Assembly: GCA_905193145.1 (NCBI GenBank)
Contig: CAJJNP010000161.1
Span: 1 to 7,758, forward strand
DNA length: 7,758 nucleotides
Source of the DNA: an uncultured Odoribacter sp.
GTDB lineage: Bacteria > Bacteroidota > Bacteroidia > Bacteroidales > Marinifilaceae
Reading direction: 5' to 3'
Below the pieces are notes generated by a model, which made no database searches, was not told where the DNA came from, and was given only the letters and a program-made list of their open reading frames with translations. Each line of letters opens with the position of its first letter. Within the stretch, counting starts at the first letter, position 1. The position numbers and the translations under genes were made by a program. Shown piece after piece: positions 1-6,382 of this stretch.

Positions 1-50
1 AGCCCCGCCTTGATTTCCTCAATGCTCTGGGGCGGCTGCATGGCGTTCAT
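1..50 (-). other. Compositionally foreign segment fused to the susC-like gene
   Basis: The last 50 bases on the minus strand are about 60% G+C, by my count 30 of 50, against clearly AT-rich DNA in the rest of the gene. They continue the SusC frame as MNAMQPPQSIEEIKAG. This does not look like the barrel strand expected after the conserved CNIKNTT motif, where family members usually continue with a beta strand of the form xxLRxNLN. The switch falls at or within a few bases of an ATG at 50-48, so this could be the start of a different gene joined in frame. I do not recognise the peptide. A recombination or integration junction and an assembly chimera are both possible. Confidence 0.5.
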
Positions 51-1460
51 GGTGGTATTTTTGATGTTACAATCAAACTGATTCAACTTTTCAGTTTTCA
101 ACATACCTTCATCATGCACATAATTCAAAGATGCATAATATTGAATTATTCTAGAACCTCCTCTAATATTTAATCCCATGTGGTGATTCACTGAATAATC
201 CTTAAAAAGAATTTTATACCAATCGTTTGCCGGATAAACGAAAGAGGGGTAATTAGGATTATTAGTACGTTCGATTCGCTCAACACTGTATTGAGGTGTT
301 GCATTGGGATTTCTCGTCATAATTGCCTGATTATACATTTTCATATATGTAACAGGATCAACAACATCAATTTCCCGTGTAGGCATAGAAGTAATCGCTT
401 CATAACGAACAGTTGTATATACAGAACCCTCCTGTCCTTTCTTAGTCGTAACCAGAATAACACCATTCGCACCTCGCGCTCCATACATCGCTGTAGCAGA
501 AGCATCTTTCATAACACTAAAAGATTCAATATCTTCCGGAGCAATACGCGCCAAATCCAACTTGGATGATTCAACTCCATCAATCAAAATCAACGGATCG
601 GTATTCGCACCTGATTGGAAAGATGTAATACCACGAATATAAAATTTTGTATTCATTTCTTCTTCAGTCAATGCTCCAGGTAAACCACCGGTCTGCCAAG
701 CAACCATACCCGCAATTTTGCCGGCAAACTGAGTTGTCAAGTCACTACTTGAAGATTTCAAAGATGAAGGATTCACGGTTGTAATAGCAGAAACTACACT
801 TTCTTTCTTCTGCTCCCCAAATGCAACGACAGTTACCTCTTCCAAACTCTCTGCTTCAGGTTTAAGAGCCACAGTTACTTTTGTTTTGCCTTTTAAAGGT
901 AAAATTTCTGTTTTATAACCAATAAAAGAAAAAGACAACACAGCATCCGATTGTACCCTCATACGAAATCTACCATCACCATCTGTTGCTGTTCCTAAGG
1001 TTGTTCCATATACTATTACAGTTGCTCCAGCTACTGGATTCCCTTTTTCATCAGTCACTCGTCCGGATACTTCTTCTAAATTCACAGATGTTTGTGGTAC
1101 TGATCTTTTTCTAATAACCACATGCTTGTCAACAATTTCAAAAGCAAAACCAGTATTCTTTAAGCAAGCATCCAACACTTGTCGCAAGGTAGCTTTTTTA
1201 AACGTTTGATTCACCTTCACAGTTTGCTGTTTCACCTCCGCACTATTGTAAGTGAATTCATAATCGCTATGCGACATCAAATAATCAAAAACTTCCACTA
1301 GACTCTTGTCCTTGAAGTCAACAGTAAACGTTTGCGTCGTTTGTGCCATCAGTCCCAAAGAACCGAACAAGAAAAACAACGCACAAGAAATATTCCTAAG
1401 AATATCTCTCACTTGCAAATTTCCCCGTCTTAGAGGGATGTAATCACGCTTTTTTTCCAT
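1..1460 (-). CDS. SusC/RagA-family TonB-linked outer-membrane transporter with STN domain, partial (3' end outside window)
   Basis: Outer-membrane TonB-dependent transporter that, with a SusD-like lipoprotein, imports a glycan or other nutrient. 486 codons are visible from ATG at 1460. A signal peptide has its hydrophobic stretch at residues 24-39, ending LMA before Q40. An STN signalling domain follows at about 44-117, then a CarboxypepD_reg-like domain at about 131-199 (SGRVTDEKGNPVAGATV). A TonB-box-like segment lies near 207-215 (EEVTVVAFG). The plug domain follows at about 217-345, with the SusC hallmark KDASATAMYGARGANGV. The barrel begins after about 350, and LNYVHDEGMLKTEKLNQFDCNIKNTT (in two pieces, 445-470) is SusC-like. 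Full SusC proteins with STN usually exceed 1000 residues. From about residue 471 the match stops (see the 1-50 entry). The gene starts 63 nt after the FecR gene with no obvious TAnnTTTG box between, so it is probably co-transcribed or driven by the cognate sigma factor. The substrate cannot be deduced. Confidence 0.93.
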   Translation of the reverse strand, partial: MEKKRDYIPLRRGNLQVRDILRNISCALFFLFGSLGLMAQTTQTFTVDFKDKSLVEVFDYLMSHSDYEFTYNSAEVKQQTVKVNQTFKKATLRQVLDACLKNTGFAFEIVDKHVVIRKRSVPQTSVNLEEVSGRVTDEKGNPVAGATVIVYGTTLGTATDGDGRFRMRVQSDAVLSFSFIGYKTEILPLKGKTKVTVALKPEAESLEEVTVVAFGEQKKESVVSAITTVNPSSLKSSSSDLTTQFAGKIAGMVAWQTGGLPGALTEEEMNTKFYIRGITSFQSGANTDPLILIDGVESSKLDLARIAPEDIESFSVMKDASATAMYGARGANGVILVTTKKGQEGSVYTTVRYEAITSMPTREIDVVDPVTYMKMYNQAIMTRNPNATPQYSVERIERTNNPNYPSFVYPANDWYKILFKDYSVNHHMGLNIRGGSRIIQYYASLNYVHDEGMLKTEKLNQFDCNIKNTTMNAMQPPQSIEEIKAG

Positions 1461-1495
1461 AAATTTGTAAATGAATTGATATTAATTATTGATAT

Positions 1496-1525
1496 AGGTG
1501 GGAGAAAGTCAAGAGTCTCCTGCCT
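1496..1525 (-). other. Imperfect hairpin at the FecR stop codon, leader of the susC-like gene
   Basis: On the minus strand AGGCAGGAGA (1525-1516) can pair with TCTCCCACCT (1505-1496), with two central mismatches and a 10-nt loop. It starts inside the FecR stop codon. No T-tract follows, so it is not a standard terminator. It could attenuate, protect or separate the FecR and SusC parts of the transcript, or be chance. Confidence 0.25.
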
Positions 1526-2681
1526 ATTTTCTTTTTATCACAAAAAGTCCATCATTTATTTTATCACAAGTGAAATCGCCAACTTTTTCTAAAATTAAAA
1601 GTGCATCCTCCACATTATCATATTGTTTAATCATAGTTGTATAAGTCAATGCGGCTACTTCATTATTTTCAAATTTGAATTGTACACCATAATAAAGAGC
1701 TAATTTATCCAAAATAGTTGCCAATTGAGCATCCTTAAATGCAAACTTTCCATCTTTCCATGCGGTGAAATACCGAACATCCACTTCCTCCACTCTCCAC
1801 CCTCCTTTCTCATCCAAAACTGCTTGCTGCCCAGGAGCCAATACTACCTTATGTTCATTTTTATCTTGCATACGCACTTTTCCTTCTACAAGAGTTGCTA
1901 CACATCCTTGTTCCCCTTGAGCAGACACATTAAAACTTGTCCCCAATACTTCCACTTTTGATGAAGTCGTTCGCACTATAAAGGGTCGTAAAGTATCTTT
2001 CATCACTTCAAAATAAGCTTCTCCAAATAATTCAACCTCACGACAAGCCATTGTAAACCGAGACGGAAATTTCAAACGACTACCACCATTAAGCCATACT
2101 CGCGTACCATCGAATAATACAACCTGTAGTTTGTCTTTCGGAGCTGTTATCAATTCTTCATAATGCACTGGCTCCTCCACCGATGAATCTGCAGACAAGC
2201 TCTCAACTGCCGATTGCAAAACTTCCGGTGTCAGTACTAATTCTTGCAATGTATCAGCCAACTGCACCTCTTTACCTTTCAATTTCCACACAGTCACAGG
2301 TATTCTCTCTCCAATAGCAGCCACAGGAACCAATAGTTCCGTCTTTTCTACTTTTTTAGATTCGCTCAATAAAATCCAACCGCAACCGAGTGCTACAATA
2401 ATTAATGCTGCAATTGAATAGAATCGACGCATCCACCTTCTCCGACGAACTTTTGCCATTTTAGCTTCCATTTGCCACCAGGCTGCCTGCTCATCCGTAT
2501 ACTTCATTTTTTCTACATCCTCATATAGACAATCGGAGTTTTTCAATCCCATGAAAAATCTCATATTCTCCGGTTTTTGCAACCAAGCTTTCAGAATATC
2601 CGCCTCGTTTCCTCTCAAAGCTCCTCGAAGATGCTTATATATTAAATCACTCATCAATATGTCTTTTTCTACTCTTTTCAT
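1524..2681 (-). CDS. FecR-family anti-sigma factor (inner-membrane, DUF4974 C-terminus)
   Basis: Single-pass inner-membrane regulator that holds the neighbouring ECF sigma factor and receives the signal from the STN domain of the outer-membrane transporter. 385 aa from ATG at 2681. This start is preferred over an in-frame ATG at 2738 because an AAAGGAGG lies just before it and the upstream version would overlap the sigma gene. The cytoplasmic N-terminal part is residues 1-86 and ends in the basic run RRRRWMRR. One membrane helix spans about 87-105. The periplasmic FecR domain is about 183-285, with LFDGTRVWLNGGSRLKFPS, then GEAYFEV, PFIVRT and VEVLGTSFNV. A DUF4974-like C-terminus lies at about 313-384 (FKDAQLATILDKLALYYGV). 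Between helix and core there is a roughly 75-residue segment that resembles a degenerate extra FecR-type unit. The protein is therefore longer than the roughly 320-340 residues common in the family. The stop is 63 nt before the SusC-like gene. Confidence 0.93.
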   Translation of the reverse strand: MKRVEKDILMSDLIYKHLRGALRGNEADILKAWLQKPENMRFFMGLKNSDCLYEDVEKMKYTDEQAAWWQMEAKMAKVRRRRWMRRFYSIAALIIVALGCGWILLSESKKVEKTELLVPVAAIGERIPVTVWKLKGKEVQLADTLQELVLTPEVLQSAVESLSADSSVEEPVHYEELITAPKDKLQVVLFDGTRVWLNGGSRLKFPSRFTMACREVELFGEAYFEVMKDTLRPFIVRTTSSKVEVLGTSFNVSAQGEQGCVATLVEGKVRMQDKNEHKVVLAPGQQAVLDEKGGWRVEEVDVRYFTAWKDGKFAFKDAQLATILDKLALYYGVQFKFENNEVAALTYTTMIKQYDNVEDALLILEKVGDFTCDKINDGLFVIKRK

Positions 2682-2685
2682 ATTT

Positions 2686-2693
2686 CCTCCTTT
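2686..2693 (-). promoter_or_regulatory. Strong Shine-Dalgarno site of the FecR gene
   Basis: AAAGGAGG reads on the minus strand, with GGAGG at 2690-2686 and 4 nt before the ATG at 2681. Its first two A residues belong to the TAA stop of the sigma gene. It decides the FecR start and suggests translational coupling of the two genes. A full GGAGG is notable in Bacteroidales, where most genes lack one. Confidence 0.8.
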
Positions 2694-3252
2694 AAAAACA
2701 TAATGTTGAAAACAATAAAGCCACCAATATATATTCACTCAAATCAGCCAAACATCTACGCAATTCGCGATATGCCTGTTTTTTATGCGTCTTCAATGTA
2801 TTGATATTCAAATTCAATTCTCTGGAAATCTCTTCATACGAATGTCCGTCCAAACGCATCAACATGATATTTTTCCGAATTTCCGGCAATTTTTCTATTT
2901 CATGAAGAATCCTTGCTGATAATTCATTTTCAATAATCCAGTGGTCGATACGAGTTTCATCCTCTATACTATCTTCAAGCTCTTCCATCGCAAGTTCTGT
3001 ACGATGATCACGCAAATAATTAAGACATTTACATTTCACATAATAATATAAATACGATTTAAAAGCATGTTCATCCGGAAGAGTTGGAACATTTTGCCAC
3101 ATATAAAGAAACGCTTCCTGCACGATATCAGTCACCACTTTATCCGGCAAAAAACGACCGGCAAACAAACAAGCCTGTGCAAAGAAACGTTTAAACATTT
3201 CCTGCAGTACTTTTTCATCTTGTAGATTTATCGTTCCAGTTAGTTTTTTCAT
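2692..3252 (-). CDS. RNA polymerase ECF sigma-70 factor, Bacteroidota FecI-like expansion family
   Basis: ECF sigma factor expected to direct RNA polymerase to the transporter operon when released by the FecR protein encoded directly downstream. 186 aa, the usual size. Sigma region 2 is at about 16-84, with DIVQEAFLYMWQN (42-54) and the SYLYYYVKCKCLNYLRDH core-binding/-10 recognition segment (66-83). An acidic linker follows at 86-105 (MEELEDSIEDE). Region 4 is at about 112-166, with LPEIRKNIMLMRLDGHSYEE (122-141) and a helix-turn-helix ending NTLKTHKKQAYRELR (151-165). The C-terminus is hydrophobic (YILVALLFSTLCF, 174-186), as is often seen in this family. Start is ATG at 3252, with an AAAAGGGA purine stretch upstream. 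The stop is 10 nt before the FecR start. The promoter at 3284-3316 is of housekeeping type, so basal sigma supply need not depend on itself. Confidence 0.94.
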   Translation of the reverse strand: MKKLTGTINLQDEKVLQEMFKRFFAQACLFAGRFLPDKVVTDIVQEAFLYMWQNVPTLPDEHAFKSYLYYYVKCKCLNYLRDHRTELAMEELEDSIEDETRIDHWIIENELSARILHEIEKLPEIRKNIMLMRLDGHSYEEISRELNLNINTLKTHKKQAYRELRRCLADLSEYILVALLFSTLCF

Positions 3253-3283
3253 ATTATGAATCCCTTTTCATTATCTATAACAC

Positions 3284-3316
3284 CAAATATACCATCAGGG
3301 GGTGAGAAAAAACAAA
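3284..3316 (-). promoter_or_regulatory. Promoter of the sigma/FecR/SusC operon (Bacteroidota -33/-7 type)
   Basis: On the minus strand TTTG (3316-3313) is followed after 21 nt by TATATTTG (3291-3284). This matches the Bacteroidota consensus TTTG-N19-21-TAnnTTTG exactly in bases. A-tracts just upstream (about 3317-3337) could act as an UP-like element. Transcription would start near 3277, giving a leader of about 25 nt. Confidence 0.75.
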
Positions 3317-3366
3317 CTTTTTTTGTCTTTTTTTTAAAACAGCACGAAGAGGTTGTTCGGAAATAT

Positions 3367-3404
3367 AAAAAAAACAGTTTCCGCACTACAATCAGAAACT
3401 GTTT
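3367..3404 (-). terminator. Intrinsic terminator after fmt
   Basis: A perfect 10-bp inverted repeat, AAACAGTTTC (3372-3381) and GAAACTGTTT (3395-3404), encloses a 13-nt loop. On the minus strand it runs directly into eight T residues (3374-3367). On the plus strand no T-tract follows, so it acts on transcription leaving fmt, whose stop is 36 nt upstream. It insulates the sigma promoter from the housekeeping genes. Confidence 0.9.
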
Positions 3405-3440
3405 CTATAATCATAAAAAGAATGCTGTTCGGTACTTGTT

Positions 3441-4406
3441 TTATAAATGGTAGTCTTCCAATTTAAAGCCCCGAAGAAAATCTTCGGTAATCATACGTTT
3501 TTTACCTGCCAACTGCAATTCCAATATTCGCAAGATACCACCAGGTACATATACATCAAAGGTCTTTTTGCCATCAGTAACAAGTTCACCGAATGCATGA
3601 TCGTGCGCACCTGCTATTTTCTCCGTCCGGAAAATCTTAAAAGAATGCGACTGCCCAGTGGTTTTATGAATCAATTCTGCCCAAGCTGTCGGGAAAGGAG
3701 CTAATCCACGTATACGGTTGTATATAGTATCCAGTGTATTGTTCCAATCCACCCGCATATCCTCCTTGAAAATCTTGGGAGCATGAATCGGAGTACGACC
3801 ATTCAGCAATTCGTTTTGGTCAATCAATGGATAATCACCCGAAGCGATGGCATCAACCGTCTTCAATAATAATGTGGCCCCTTTCTCCATGAGGCTATCA
3901 TGTAAATCACCGGCAGTCATTTCATCCGTAATATCCACCTTCTCCTGAAAAATAATGTTACCGGTGTCTATTTCATGCTTGAGCAAAAAAGTAGAGACAC
4001 CCGAATACTTTTCACCATTAATAACAGCCCAATTTATCGGAGCAGCCCCACGATAGTCGGGCAAAAGAGAAGCATGGAGATTTACCGTACCCAATGGCGG
4101 CATACTCCACACCACTTCCGGCAACATTTTAAATGCAACAACCAATTGCAAGTCAGCCTTCAGTGAAGCCAAATCTTCCAAAAATTCAGGATCACGGAAT
4201 TTTGCCGGTTGCATAATTTTCAGTCCAACCTCTTTTGCATACTTTTTGACTGCAGATTCTTGCAACTGCTGTCCACGACCGGCTGGTTTATCAGGATTTG
4301 TCACAACTCCCACGACTTGGTATCCATTTTCGACCAAATGCTTCAAAGGATAAACCGCAAAATCCGGAGTACCCATATATACGATACGTAACTGTTCTTT
4401 CGTCAT
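3441..4406 (-). CDS. fmt: Methionyl-tRNA formyltransferase
   Basis: Cytosolic enzyme that transfers a formyl group from 10-formyltetrahydrofolate to the amino group of methionyl-tRNA(fMet), making the initiator tRNA for translation. 321 aa, close to the usual 310-320. The N-terminal Rossmann-like formyltransferase domain (about 7-185) opens IVYMGTPDFAV (8-18). It carries the basic loop NPDKPAGRGQQLQ (37-49), which in the family contacts the tRNA acceptor end. The motif VNLHASLLPDYRGAAP spans 108-123, and HEIDTGNI spans 144-151. N109, H111 and D147 fit the conserved catalytic Asn-His-Asp triad. The C-terminal OB-fold tRNA-binding domain (about 206-321) includes PKIFKEDMRVDW and ends GKKRMITEDFLRG. 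Start is ATG at 4406, only 6 nt after the permease stop, so the two are very likely co-transcribed. The terminator at 3367-3404 follows. Confidence 0.98.
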   Translation of the reverse strand: MTKEQLRIVYMGTPDFAVYPLKHLVENGYQVVGVVTNPDKPAGRGQQLQESAVKKYAKEVGLKIMQPAKFRDPEFLEDLASLKADLQLVVAFKMLPEVVWSMPPLGTVNLHASLLPDYRGAAPINWAVINGEKYSGVSTFLLKHEIDTGNIIFQEKVDITDEMTAGDLHDSLMEKGATLLLKTVDAIASGDYPLIDQNELLNGRTPIHAPKIFKEDMRVDWNNTLDTIYNRIRGLAPFPTAWAELIHKTTGQSHSFKIFRTEKIAGAHDHAFGELVTDGKKTFDVYVPGGILRILELQLAGKKRMITEDFLRGFKLEDYHL

Positions 4407-4412
4407 GTTTTT

Positions 4413-5888
4413 TTAATTTTTCTGCAATTGCCCTTTAGACACTTTTTTCTTAAAGAAATGCAATATTTTATCAAAGAATTTATGATAAGCCTCTGTATTC
4501 ATCATCTCTGAATCGGTGACAGATTTGTAGGTCAGTATCGCCCCCAACGGCAATAGTATAAAAGCAGAAATCCACATTCCGAAAGCTGGCGAAATCACTG
4601 CTTCACGAGCCGAACGCTCTCCCATCATTGAAATGATATAGTAGATGATAAATAATAACACCGATACAACAACAGGCATTCCCAAACCGCCTTTACGGAT
4701 AATTGCCCCCAAAGGAGCTCCGATAAAGAAGAAAATAAAACAAGCAAACGAAAGAGAGAATTTCCGATGCCATTCCAATTTACTCTTAATAATGGAAAGG
4801 TCTTGGGCATTATAATAGTGTATGTCATCCTGCATGCGTTGGCGGACTTCGCGAGCATATTGCACCGCATTACTAACAGCCCGTTGTTGTTCTTCCGCAT
4901 CAAATGTAGCATAAAGACTATCCGGATTGCAATACATACCCTTACTCTCAACCAAAAGCACGCTATCTCGCTTCACATTTGAATTTTTACTTTTCCGGTA
5001 ATTGGATTTCAGCATCCGTTGTGCATCATTATTCTTACGCTCCATAACAAAACGTTTCATAGAGGCAATCGTATCATCTAATTGTTTAAGATTCAACATC
5101 ATTGCAGCCGAACGAAATGAGTTTTCATCTGTACGTTTCAAGTCATTTTCCGGAAGATCAATCAGGACTGTCTGTTTATCAAATTTTATCCTCCGAAACG
5201 GGAAAGTACGCCGTTGGTTAATATTCTTCATTCCTTCGTCAGAATAGCTGTGCCCATTGAAAAGTATTAATTCTATTTTATTGGTTTTTACATCGTTAAT
5301 CATCAATCCAGAATCAGCTTTTGTCACCTCGCAATTCCCGGTTCCTGATTTATGGTTATAAATCAACATGTCGTACATCATTCCTGTATTCTTGTTGATG
5401 CGGTCCACCTTAATACTATATCCCTCCAAATCATTGGTGAATATACCTTCCTGCAAGGACATTTCCGGCTTCTTTTTACGAATATCATAGTAGAGGCTAC
5501 CCAATTTCAAGTTGGCATAGGGCAATACATTATTTGAAAACACGAATGCCAATCCGGTAAGCATGACAATCAGAACAATCAGGGGTTTCATGATGCGGTA
5601 AAGCGAAATTCCTGCCGATTTCAAGGCTATCAGCTCATAATTTTCACCCAAACTACCGAAAGTCATAATAGATGACAACAAGACTGCCAAAGGTAATGCC
5701 ATAGGAATCAATGTTAAGGCAACATAATAAAGGAATTCCACAATAATCGAGACATCTAATCCCTTACCAACCAAATCATCGATACTTCGCCATAAAAATT
5801 GCATGATTAATACAAACATGCTGATGAAAAATGTTGCTGCAAAAGGTCCAATGAAACTTTTGAGCATAAATATATGCAGTTTTTTCAT
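4413..5888 (-). CDS. LptF/LptG (YjgP/YjgQ)-family permease
   Basis: Inner-membrane permease of the LptB2FG ABC exporter type, which extracts lipopolysaccharide from the inner membrane and passes it towards the outer membrane. 491 aa. Topology fits the family: three N-terminal helices (about 12-33, 50-76, 101-121), a large periplasmic region (about 122-375), and three C-terminal helices (about 377-396, 403-421, 433-453). Characteristic stretches are LPLAVLLSSIMTFGSLGENY (65-84), the coupling-type segment ELIALKSAGIS (85-95), and GAPLGAIIRKGG (390-401). E. coli LptF/LptG are about 360 aa. The extra length lies mostly in a charged, probably helical segment (about 262-375) after the beta-rich part, plus a lysine-rich cytoplasmic tail (455-491). 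Whether this is the LptF-like or LptG-like subunit cannot be decided. No LptB ATPase is in the window. Promoter boxes lie at 5934-5963. Confidence 0.92.
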   Translation of the reverse strand: MKKLHIFMLKSFIGPFAATFFISMFVLIMQFLWRSIDDLVGKGLDVSIIVEFLYYVALTLIPMALPLAVLLSSIMTFGSLGENYELIALKSAGISLYRIMKPLIVLIVMLTGLAFVFSNNVLPYANLKLGSLYYDIRKKKPEMSLQEGIFTNDLEGYSIKVDRINKNTGMMYDMLIYNHKSGTGNCEVTKADSGLMINDVKTNKIELILFNGHSYSDEGMKNINQRRTFPFRRIKFDKQTVLIDLPENDLKRTDENSFRSAAMMLNLKQLDDTIASMKRFVMERKNNDAQRMLKSNYRKSKNSNVKRDSVLLVESKGMYCNPDSLYATFDAEEQQRAVSNAVQYAREVRQRMQDDIHYYNAQDLSIIKSKLEWHRKFSLSFACFIFFFIGAPLGAIIRKGGLGMPVVVSVLLFIIYYIISMMGERSAREAVISPAFGMWISAFILLPLGAILTYKSVTDSEMMNTEAYHKFFDKILHFFKKKVSKGQLQKN

Positions 5889-5933
5889 TTGTCAAATATA
5901 ACCTGTCAATAATTCTATCTTACGAAACAGGTG

Positions 5934-5963
5934 CAAAGGTACTATTAATCGGCAAAAGTCAAA
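5934..5963 (-). promoter_or_regulatory. Probable promoter of the permease-fmt pair
   Basis: On the minus strand TTTG (5963-5960), 18 nt, then TACCTTTG (5941-5934), matching the Bacteroidota -7 TAnnTTTG exactly with spacing one short of the usual 19-21. It sits directly after the START-like gene's stop and gives a leader of about 40 nt. A second TATATTTG at 5900-5893 also fits a -7 box, but it is only 4 nt from the ATG and lacks a well-placed TTTG. Confidence 0.6.
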
Positions 5964-5966
5964 CTA

Positions 5967-6341
5967 TCAAGCCCCAAGATTACGATGGAGAACATCCATT
6001 TGTTTATCCCATAGCTCTACAGAATCACTTTCTTCATCTTCATCCACAAAATCGGTAATAATTAAGGCAACATCCCCCGTCAACGGCTCCACGCGAATAT
6101 CAAAGCCAAAATATTCATCTTCTTCCGCATCATCCCATGCAAAATAGACTCTTGAATTAGGCTTTGCCTCCAAAAGCGTGGCCGGATGTTCCGATTTATT
6201 CCACATAAAAGTGAATTTTTCTCCTTTCTGTGACACATCATCCGCGAACCATTCAGACAAACCGGCAGGCGTACTGAGACGGGAATACAATACCTTTACA
6301 GAGGATGAAAAAATGTACTCTAGCTCTATTTTTCTTCTCAT
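5967..6341 (-). CDS. START-like / AHSA1 (SRPBCC-fold) domain protein, small, function unknown
   Basis: 124-aa single-domain soluble protein with no signal peptide or membrane segment. The pattern is that of Bacteroidota START-like proteins related to the AHSA1 family, which form a helix-grip fold with a hydrophobic cavity. It begins with a strand (KIELEYIFSSS, 4-14), then the hallmark LSTPAGLSEWFADDV (22-36). Alternating strands follow: KFTFMWN (42-48), SRVYFAWDDAEEDEYFGF (63-80, ligand-facing aromatics) and VALIITDFVDEDE (91-103). The C-terminal helix is VELWDKQMDVLHRNLG (108-123). It is strongly acidic (DEDEESDS, 99-106). The ligand is unknown, and the family includes co-chaperone-like and lipid-binding members. 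It starts 41 nt after the YihY gene with no clear promoter in the gap, so the two probably share a transcript. Confidence 0.85.
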   Translation of the reverse strand: MRRKIELEYIFSSSVKVLYSRLSTPAGLSEWFADDVSQKGEKFTFMWNKSEHPATLLEAKPNSRVYFAWDDAEEDEYFGFDIRVEPLTGDVALIITDFVDEDEESDSVELWDKQMDVLHRNLGA

Positions 6342-6382
6342 ATCACGAAAATTTGAGCCTAAATTTAGAAAATAAATTTATA

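Noticed and set aside
291..569. Plus-strand frame of 92 codons opposite the SusC-like gene
   Set aside because: It is antisense to the well-supported plug and early barrel region, and its Arg/Asn/Ile-rich peptide has no recognisable domain.
2682..2738. Upstream in-frame ATG start for the FecR protein (19 extra residues, beginning MNIYWWLYCFQHY)
   Set aside because: The extension lies within the 3' end of the sigma gene, has no ribosome-binding site, and is out of keeping with FecR N-termini; AAAGGAGG marks the start at 2681.
3256..3453. Plus-strand open frame of 65 codons covering the intergenic region before the sigma gene
   Set aside because: It overlaps the terminator, the promoter and the fmt end on the opposite strand. 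Its peptide is low-complexity Lys/Phe-rich and follows the A/T-tracts. There is no sign of a gene.
4625..4951. Minus-strand frame of 108 codons inside the permease gene
   Set aside because: It is an out-of-frame shadow of the permease's C-terminal region. The permease frame carries the family motifs.
5901..5934. ACCTGT/ACAGGT inverted repeat in the leader of the permease gene as operator or riboswitch
   Set aside because: It has only a 6-bp stem with a loop of about 20 nt, and no recognisable regulator or aptamer pattern.
6360..6380. Inverted repeat TAAATTTA, 5-nt spacer, TAAATTTA after the YihY gene as a terminator
   Set aside because: The stem is all A/T and weak, and no T-tract follows it on the minus strand. 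It is likely chance in AT-rich spacer.
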